Shown here: in pieces, positions 59,006 through 64,000 of the stretch
Numbering within the stretch: the stretch's first letter is position 1
How the letters are laid out: each line of letters opens with the position of its first letter
From: Streptomyces xanthii
GTDB lineage: Bacteria; Actinomycetota; Actinomycetes; Streptomycetales; Streptomycetaceae
NCBI RefSeq assembly: GCF_014621695.1
Contig: NZ_CP061281.1
Span: forward strand, 5,022,001 to 5,086,000
Direction of reading: 5' to 3'
Length of the DNA: 64,000 bases
Program-made: the position numbers and the translations under genes
The notes under the pieces: generated by a model
What the model was told of the DNA's origin: nothing
The model's database searches: none
What the model saw: only the letters and a program-made list of their open reading frames with translations

Positions 59006-61222
59006 TCAGCCGAACCGGCGCAGCCGCAGACTGTTGGTGACCACGAAAACCGAGGAGCAGGCCATGGCCGCCCCCGCGATCATCGGGTCGAGCAGCCCCG
59101 CGGCGGCCAGCGGCAGCGCGGCCACGTTGTAGCCGAAGGCCCAGCACAGATTGCCCTTGATCGTGGCGAGGGTGCGCCGGGAGAGCCGGATGGCGTCGGC
59201 CGCGACCCGCAGGTCGCCGCGCACCAGCGTCAGATCGCCGGCCTCGATCGCCGCGTCCGTCCCGGTGCCCATCGCGAGCCCCAGATCCGCCGTGGCCAGC
59301 GCCGCCGCGTCGTTGACCCCGTCGCCGACCATCGCGACCGTACGGCCCTCGGCCCGCAGCCGCTCGATCACCGCGACCTTGTCCTGCGGCAGCACCTCCG
59401 CGATCACGTCCTGCGGCGCGATGCCCACGGCGCGGGCCACGGACTCGGCGGCGGCCCGGCCGTCCCCGGTCAGCAGCACCGGGGTCAGCCCGAGCGCCCG
59501 CAGCCGCTCGACGGCCTCCGCGCTGGTGTCCTTGACCGCGTCGGTGACGGCCAGCACGCCGCGGGCCGCCCCGTCCCAGGCGACGAGGACCGCCGTGCCG
59601 CCCGTCGCCCGCGCGGCACCCAGTGCCTCGGTGAGCGCGGCCGGCACCAGAATCCCGGCGTCGGTGAGCAGCCCCTCACGGCCGACGAGCACCGCGTGCC
59701 CCTCGACGGTGCCGCGCACGCCGAGCCCCGGCACGTTCGCGAAGCCCGTGACCGGCGGCAGTTCGCCCGCACGGTCGGCGGCCCCGGCGGCGACCGCGCG
59801 CCCCACGGGATGCTCGGAGGCGTGCTCCACGGCCCCGGCGAGCCGCAGCAGTTCCTTCTCGCCGACGCCCTCGGCGGTGTGCACGGCGTCGAGCGTCATC
59901 CGGCCGGTGGTGACCGTTCCGGTCTTGTCCAGGACGACCGTGTCGACGGCGCGCGTCGACTCCAGCGCCTCCGGGCCCTTGATCAGGATGCCGAGCTGGG
60001 CGCCGCGTCCCGTGCCGACCATCAGCGCGGTCGGCGTGGCCAGGCCGAGCGCGCAGGGGCAGGCGATGATCAGGACGGCGACGGCCGCGGTGAACGCGCC
60101 GGTGACGTCGTCCGTCACGAGGAGCCGGACGAGGAGGGTGCCGAGCGCGATGACCAGCACGGCGGGGACGAACACCGCCGAGATCCGGTCCGCGAGCCGC
60201 TGCACCTTCGCCTTGCCGGTCTGCGCGTCCTCGACGAGCTTCGCCATGCGGGCCAGCTGGGTGTCGGCGCCGACCCAGGTGGCCTCGACCACGAGGCGGC
60301 CGCCCGCGTTGACGGTCGCGCCGGTCACGGCGTCGCCGACGCCCACGTCGACCGGCACGGACTCGCCCGTGAGCAGGGAGGCGTCGACGGCCGAGTGACC
60401 GTCGACGACCGTGCCGTCCGTCGCGATCTTCTCGCCGGGCCGTACGACGAACCGGTCGCCGGGGCGCAGCCGGTCCGCGGGGACCCGGGTCTCGGTGCCG
60501 TCCGGGGCGAGCACGGCGACGTCCTTCGCGCCGAGTTCGAGCAGGCTGCGCAGGGCGGCGCCCGCGCTCCGCTTGGCGCGGGACTCCAGGTACCGGCCGA
60601 GCAGGATGAACGTGACGACGCCCGCGGCGACTTCCAGGTACGTGTGGGAGGTGCCGGAGACCAGCGCCCACAGGGACCAGCCGTACGCGGCGAGGGTGCC
60701 GAGGGAGACCAGGGTGTCCATCGTGGCCGCGCCGTGGCGGGCGTTCGTCCAGGCGGCCCGGTAGAAGCCGGCGCCGCAGCCCAGCACCACGGGGGTCGCG
60801 AGGGCCAGGGCGAGCCAGTCCCAGCCGGGGAACCGGAGGGCCGGGATCATGGAGAGCGCGATCACCGGGACGGTCAGGACGGCGGCCGTGACCAGGCGCC
60901 GTCGCAGGGCGGCGTCACGGGAGCCGCTCGCCTCGGGCCGCCGGGCCCCGGAGTCGTCCGCCGGACTCTCGGCAGCGGTCTCGTCCGGGGTCGCCGTGTA
61001 CCCCAGTCCGGTGATCGTGGTGATCAGCAGGTCGGGGGTGACCTCGGGGGCGTAGGAGATCCTCGCCCGTTCGGTCGCGAGGTTGACCGTCGCGGTGACG
61101 CCCTCGATGCGGTTGAGCTTGCGCTCGATGCGCGAGGAGCAGGACGCGCAGGTCATGCCGCCGATGGAGAGGCCGATCTCGGTCAGCGGCGGCGGTGCGT
61201 CGAGAGGTGGTACGTCCGTCAT
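59006..61222 (-). CDS. copA: Copper-exporting P-type ATPase
   Basis: A 738-residue P1B ATPase. Order: N-terminal HMA metal domain with [13 protein letters not shown] (about 21-33), eight membrane helices, TGES actuator, the CPC ion site in [17 protein letters not shown] (about 390), DKTGTVTTG phosphorylation site (about 437), and [10 protein letters not shown] (about 645). CPC plus a CxxC domain fits export of Cu(I). ATG 61222 has no ribosome site; TACGCT about ten bases upstream suggests its own nearly leaderless promoter. A strong hairpin separates it from copZ. Confidence 0.95.
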   Translation of the reverse strand: MTDVPPLDAPPPLTEIGLSIGGMTCASCSSRIERKLNRIEGVTATVNLATERARISYAPEVTPDLLITTITGLGYTATPDETAAESPADDSGARRPEASGSRDAALRRRLVTAAVLTVPVIALSMIPALRFPGWDWLALALATPVVLGCGAGFYRAAWTNARHGAATMDTLVSLGTLAAYGWSLWALVSGTSHTYLEVAAGVVTFILLGRYLESRAKRSAGAALRSLLELGAKDVAVLAPDGTETRVPADRLRPGDRFVVRPGEKIATDGTVVDGHSAVDASLLTGESVPVDVGVGDAVTGATVNAGGRLVVEATWVGADTQLARMAKLVEDAQTGKAKVQRLADRISAVFVPAVLVIALGTLLVRLLVTDDVTGAFTAAVAVLIIACPCALGLATPTALMVGTGRGAQLGILIKGPEALESTRAVDTVVLDKTGTVTTGRMTLDAVHTAEGVGEKELLRLAGAVEHASEHPVGRAVAAGAADRAGELPPVTGFANVPGLGVRGTVEGHAVLVGREGLLTDAGILVPAALTEALGAARATGGTAVLVAWDGAARGVLAVTDAVKDTSAEAVERLRALGLTPVLLTGDGRAAAESVARAVGIAPQDVIAEVLPQDKVAVIERLRAEGRTVAMVGDGVNDAAALATADLGLAMGTGTDAAIEAGDLTLVRGDLRVAADAIRLSRRTLATIKGNLCWAFGYNVAALPLAAAGLLDPMIAGAAMACSSVFVVTNSLRLRRFG

Positions 61223-61244
61223 GGTGCTGTCGAGCGTACGGCGC

Positions 61245-61270
61245 GGGGGCCGGGGATGTCCCCGGCCCCC
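61245..61270. terminator. Perfect hairpin between copZ and copA
   Basis: GGGGGCCGGGGA (61245-61256) and TCCCCGGCCCCC (61259-61270) are exact complements with only TG between. It lies 14 bases after the copZ stop and 22 bases before the copA start, both on the minus strand. It should end most copZ transcripts before copA. Confidence 0.75.
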
Positions 61271-61284
61271 GAAGTGGTGAGCGG

Positions 61285-61590
61285 TCAGACCAGCTCGTAG
61301 CCCGCCTCGTCGACGGCGGCGCGGACGGCCTCCTCGTCGAGCGGGGCGGCGGAGACCACGGTGACCTGGCCGGTGGAGGCGACCGCGGTGACGGAGGCGA
61401 CGCCGGCGATCTCGGAGATCTCGCTGGAGACCGCACCCTCGCAGTGGCCACAGGTCATGCCCTTGACCTGGTAGACGGTGGTGACGGCGCCCTCGGCGGC
61501 CGGGGCCGCGGCGTCCGTGTGGCAGGAGCCGCCGCAGCAGGAACCGGACGTCTCGGAGCCGATCTGGGGGAGCTCGGTCTGGGCGCTCAT
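61285..61590 (-). CDS. copZ: CopZ-like copper chaperone with Cys-rich N-terminus
   Basis: A 101-residue heavy-metal-associated protein. The HMA domain (about 36-101) starts [20 protein letters not shown], whose CxxC binds Cu(I). It is preceded by an extra segment with [11 protein letters not shown], three Cys and a His, which is absent from ordinary CopZ and could store or sense metal. It would hand Cu(I) to CopA. GAGGAG lies eight bases before the ATG. A CsoR-type operator is about 85 bases upstream. Confidence 0.9.
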   Translation of the reverse strand: MSAQTELPQIGSETSGSCCGGSCHTDAAAPAAEGAVTTVYQVKGMTCGHCEGAVSSEISEIAGVASVTAVASTGQVTVVSAAPLDEEAVRAAVDEAGYELV

Positions 61591-61671
61591 GTCGTTCTCC
61601 TCGGAATGCCTCGATGGGTGTGCGTCGGAAGAGGCCGGGATGTCCCCGGCGCCTCCTGACGTCCCCGACTG

Positions 61672-61690
61672 TATACCCCTAGGGGGTATT
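61672..61690. promoter_or_regulatory. CsoR-type copper operator
   Basis: TATACCCCTAGGGGGTATT contains the perfect palindrome CCCCTAGGGG with TA/GTA flanks, the classic shape of CsoR operators (TATACCCC-N-GGGGTATA). It lies 83-100 bases upstream of copZ and covers the last codons and TAG stop of the prsW gene (61679-61681). Copper should release CsoR and turn on copZ. No csoR gene lies in this window. Confidence 0.85.
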
Positions 61691-62623
61691 TTTCCAAGAG
61701 GGGTCGCGACGCGCGAGCGAACGCGCCCAGCCGATGCCGAAGAGCGAGACCGCGGCCAGGCCTCCGACCGAGAACAACGTGAAGAGATGCTCCTGCGTGG
61801 CGGTGGGATCGGGCATGTAGCCCTGGGCGAACAGTGCGGGGTCCAGGCCGGTGCCCGTGATGCGGGCGACGAGCCAGAGGGCGATCCCGTGCATCGAGTC
61901 CCACAGCGCGTGCAGTAGGGAGACGCCGAGGTACGTCGTGACGACGGGCGCGGCGAGACGGTAGCGGCCGTTCGGGCGACGGAACGCGAGCAGCGCGGCG
62001 CCGGCGATCGCCGTCCACAGGCCGTGCCCGAACGGGGCGAGCAGTCCGCGCAGCACCTCCGTCTCCAGCAGGGAGCGCAGGTCGATGCCCTTCATGGTGA
62101 CCGCCGCGTTGAACGCGTACCCCGCGCTCTCGAACGCCGCGAAGCCGAAGCCGACCGTCGCGCCCAGCACGAGACCCGCGCGCAGTCCGCGGATGTGCGG
62201 GTACCGGCGCAGCACGTACATGAGGGCGAGGAGCTTGACCGCCTCCTCGATCAGGCCGACGCCCACGAAGATCCAGAGGGAGGGGTGCAGCAGGTAGTAC
62301 TCCATGACCGACGCGCCCAGGACGCCGAGCACGCCGCCCACCAGGAAGCAGCCCAGGATCAGGTGCACGCCCAGATCGCGGCCGTGCCGCTCGTACGCCC
62401 ACAGCACGAAGACCGCCGGGACGAGGAAGCTGCCGAGCAGGATGAGGGTGGGGAGCAGCGTCGTGTTCTTCGTGGCGTACGTGACCAGCGCGGTCAGCAC
62501 CCACAGCGTCAGGCCGCCCCACAGGCAGCGCTTCCACAGGCCGGCCCGGACCTGGGGGCCCGGCGGGGGCGGCTGCCGCGGGATGCGGGCCTGGGGGGAT
62601 CCCGGGGGCTGGGGGTGAGTCAC
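61679..62623 (-). CDS. PrsW-family intramembrane metalloprotease
   Basis: A 314-residue membrane protease with about eight helices after a Pro-rich cytoplasmic N-terminus. Catalytic motifs: GLIEEAVKLLALM (EExxK, about 124), FGFAAFESAGYAF (FxxxE, about 159), APFGHGLWTAI (about 192) and SLLHALWDSMHG (HxxWD, about 236). PrsW cleaves anti-sigma factors in Bacillus; the target here is unknown. GTG 62623 has GAGGGAG seven bases upstream. Its final codons form half of the CsoR operator of copZ. Confidence 0.9.
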   Translation of the reverse strand: MTHPQPPGSPQARIPRQPPPPGPQVRAGLWKRCLWGGLTLWVLTALVTYATKNTTLLPTLILLGSFLVPAVFVLWAYERHGRDLGVHLILGCFLVGGVLGVLGASVMEYYLLHPSLWIFVGVGLIEEAVKLLALMYVLRRYPHIRGLRAGLVLGATVGFGFAAFESAGYAFNAAVTMKGIDLRSLLETEVLRGLLAPFGHGLWTAIAGAALLAFRRPNGRYRLAAPVVTTYLGVSLLHALWDSMHGIALWLVARITGTGLDPALFAQGYMPDPTATQEHLFTLFSVGGLAAVSLFGIGWARSLARRDPSWKNTP

Positions 62624-62678
62624 GGCGGGCTCCCTCGCACCGGATGGGGTGATTTGCCCGAATCCTATGCAGGGGTCC

Positions 62679-62704
62679 GCCGGGCCGCAGAACGGCGGCC
62701 CGGC
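62679..62704. terminator. Hairpin 3' of the small HTH gene
   Basis: GCCGGGCCGC (62679-62688) and GCGGCCCGGC (62695-62704) form a perfect 10-bp stem with a 6-base loop, 11 bases past the HTH gene stop on the minus strand. Confidence 0.65.
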
Positions 62705-62714
62705 GCAGCGGGGT

Positions 62715-62915
62715 TCAGTCCAGGGACCGGCCCCGGTTCCTCGGACGGGAGGCCACCCAGGCCCGCACGGTGTCGGCGTACCAGTAGGGCTTGCCGCCCT
62801 CGACGTGGTCGGGCGGCGGCAGCAGCCCGTGTTTGCGGTACGAGCGGACGGTGTCGGGCTGCACCCGGATGTGCGCGGCGATGTCCTTGTACGACCAGAG
62901 CCGGTGGTCGGTCAT
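62715..62915 (-). CDS. Small MerR/AlpA-like HTH protein
   Basis: A 66-residue DNA-binding protein. The whole chain is one MerR-like winged helix: WSYKDIAAHIRVQPDTVRSY, RKHGLLPPPD, then the wing GGKPYWYADTVRAWVASRPR. Proteins like this are excisionases of integrated elements or small regulators; there is no integrase nearby, so a regulatory role is more likely. ATG 62915 has GGGAGGAG six bases upstream; longer frames would give a non-homologous N-terminus. Confidence 0.8.
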   Translation of the reverse strand: MTDHRLWSYKDIAAHIRVQPDTVRSYRKHGLLPPPDHVEGGKPYWYADTVRAWVASRPRNRGRSLD

Positions 62916-63362
62916 GGTGGCTCCTCCCTGACGGGCGACGCGGCGGCGCGGGGGTGTCCGCCGACGATCACCCACCCTGTCCCCGGAGAACGAGGGGACC
63001 CGTGAGGAAGGGAGGGCCTGTGTGACGCCTGTGACGCAGAACCCGCGTAGGGCTGACATGCGTGACACGAAGGGTGCTTTTGTGACGCGAATGATGCAAA
63101 GAGGACGCACCGTGCACGCATGAACCACTGCGCCCAGGGGGCATGAGCCTGTATCGGCCCGCACTTGGTCGGTCGCCCCCCCCCCGAAGGCGCACGGAGT
63201 GCGCTCTCAGGGGCGCGGGGCCGCATCCATCAGCGGCTTCGCCGCGGGGCGCGAGCAGTCCCGCCGGGCCGCAGGCGCGAGGTGAACGCGAATGCCTACG
63301 GCGCGGGCGTTCGCCCCGGCCAGCCAAGGATGCGCGCGGCGGCGATGAAGGGCGCGGGCCCC
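62916..63362. other. Gene-free region with GTGACGC repeats and hairpins
   Basis: No gene seen. GTGACGC occurs at 63022-63028, 63031-63037 and 63082-63088, with GTGACAC at 63062-63068, all in one orientation. They lie upstream of the small HTH gene and may be its regulator sites. The right part (63180-63330) carries G+C hairpins (GCGGC-TTC-GCCGC at 63233-63245 and others), probably the terminator of the AraC gene. Confidence 0.45.
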
Positions 63363-64000
63363 CTACGGCAGGCCCGGCCTCAGTAGGAGGCTCGTGGCTT
63401 CGCCCGTCAACCGGTCAACCGCCGGAGGCCTCCCGTGGGCCCGCACGAACTCCCGCGGCGTACACCCCGTCATCGCCTTGAACTCCCCGCTCAGATGCGC
63501 CTGGTCGTAGAAACCGCAGACCGAGGCGGTCTCGGCCTGACTGCTCCCCGTGCACAGCAGCCGCCGCGCCCGCTGCAACCGCAGCACCCGCGCGGCCGCC
63601 TTCGGGCTGAGCCCGATCTGCTCACGGAATCGGTTCTCCAGCTGCCGCACACCCCACCCCGCCTCCTCCGCGAGCTCGGTCACCGGCACCGCCCCGCCGC
63701 TGTGGCACAGCGCGTGCCAGGCGCGGACCGTACCGTCCGCGCAGTGCGGACCGGATTCCAGCCACCGCCCGAGCGTCGCGTCGAGCAGCCGGAACCGGGC
63801 CGGCCAGCCGGGAGCACCGGCCAGTCCGTCGGCGAGCCGGGCCACGGCAGCGGAAGGGAGCGCTCCCAATGTGTCCGGATCCAGCGGGCGCCCGGCCAGC
63901 TCACGCAGCGGCAGGTCGAGCATCCGGAACGCCGCCCACGGAGTGAGCAGCACCTCCACCCCGGCGAGCCGCCCGTCGTGCTCGCCGAGCACCGGCATCG
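63363..64000 (-). CDS. AraC-family regulator, C-terminal part (runs off window)
   Basis: At least 211 residues of the C-terminal part are present; the start is beyond the window edge. The last 100 residues are an AraC DNA-binding domain with two HTHs: PVTELAEEAGWGVRQLENRF and the second half ASVCGFYDQAHLSGEFKAMT followed by GCTPREFVRAHGRPP. The visible N-terminal portion (VLGEHDGRLAGVEVLLTPWA, LPLRELAGRPLDPDTLG) looks like the usual AraC effector domain of small-molecule-responsive members. Target and ligand are unknown. Confidence 0.85.
   Translation of the reverse strand, partial: MPVLGEHDGRLAGVEVLLTPWAAFRMLDLPLRELAGRPLDPDTLGALPSAAVARLADGLAGAPGWPARFRLLDATLGRWLESGPHCADGTVRAWHALCHSGGAVPVTELAEEAGWGVRQLENRFREQIGLSPKAAARVLRLQRARRLLCTGSSQAETASVCGFYDQAHLSGEFKAMTGCTPREFVRAHGRPPAVDRLTGEATSLLLRPGLP

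Noticed and set aside
58440..59132. A 230-codon plus-strand frame after citA.
   Set aside because: It runs through the citA terminator and into the copA end, with no ribosome site and no protein-like pattern.
62715..62915. Small HTH protein as an excisionase of an integrated element.
   Set aside because: No integrase, replication or transfer genes and no attachment repeats are present in the window.
1..64000. Search for CRISPR arrays, rRNA, tRNA, insertion sequences and secondary-metabolite core genes.
   Set aside because: No regularly spaced repeats, RNA gene signatures, transposase motifs, ketosynthase or NRPS motifs were seen by eye.

Overview
The window looks like a piece of a Streptomyces chromosome. 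Base composition is about 70% G+C or higher, third codon positions are almost all G or C, GTG starts are common, and several genes start with no ribosome binding site a few bases after a -10 box (leaderless). Intergenic spaces carry the long hairpins typical of the genus. From memory (not a search), the gene order resembles the S. coelicolor stretch from the accD1 branched-chain acyl-CoA locus to the citA citrate synthase locus. There is no phage, integrase, transposase, CRISPR array, rRNA or tRNA gene that I can see, so this reads as core chromosome with accessory catabolic cassettes.

Layout. 1-2.9 kb: start of an acyl-CoA carboxylase beta gene, its TetR regulator with two GTTAA-type operators between them, an acyl-CoA dehydrogenase and a TesB thioesterase. 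3-6.6 kb: a cation diffusion facilitator, then a self-regulated TetR with an Fe-S/FMN/FAD dienoyl-CoA reductase-like enzyme. 6.6-14.6 kb: a putative phosphatase, a PucR regulator, and a nitrogen-compound cassette (SSS symporter, agmatinase-family ureohydrolase, ThDP enzyme, C-N hydrolase) that fits guanidino-compound or arginine breakdown. 14.6-24.6 kb: TY-Chap-like protein, large TPR protein, secreted endonuclease I, fused two-in-one ABC exporter, small secreted protein, secreted S37-type tripeptidyl peptidase. 24.7-34.5 kb: secreted GH3 hexosaminidase, TIM-barrel isomerase, MarR-GNAT fusion, inositol-phosphatase-like protein, double VOC protein, hydrolase, methyltransferase, acetyltransferases and a von Willebrand A protein.

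34.5-38.9 kb: a LacI-controlled sugar cassette (oxidoreductase, DUF993 aldolase-like protein, sugar isomerase) whose three enzyme genes overlap by four bases. 39.2-41.8 kb: TetR plus a FtsX-type permease and its ATPase, with two 15-base operators in the shared promoter. 42.4-48.4 kb: complete ribose operon rbsR-rbsA-rbsCB-rbsK-rbsD in which permease and binding protein are one fused chain; two operator copies sit 22 bp apart upstream. 50.1-54.6 kb: MarR-controlled acyl-CoA cassette (SDR, amidohydrolase, acyl-CoA ligase, MaoC hydratase). 54.7-58.4 kb: RecD2 helicase and citrate synthase. 59-61.6 kb: copper export (CopA, CopZ) with a CsoR-type operator that overlaps the end of a PrsW-type protease gene. 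The window ends with a small HTH protein and the 3' part of an AraC regulator.

No single gene is clearly an undescribed system. The best leads are the two catabolic cassettes with unknown substrates (DUF993 and MarR/acyl-CoA), the guanidino-type cassette, several clean operator palindromes that can be paired with named local regulators, and a family of repeated intergenic hairpins.
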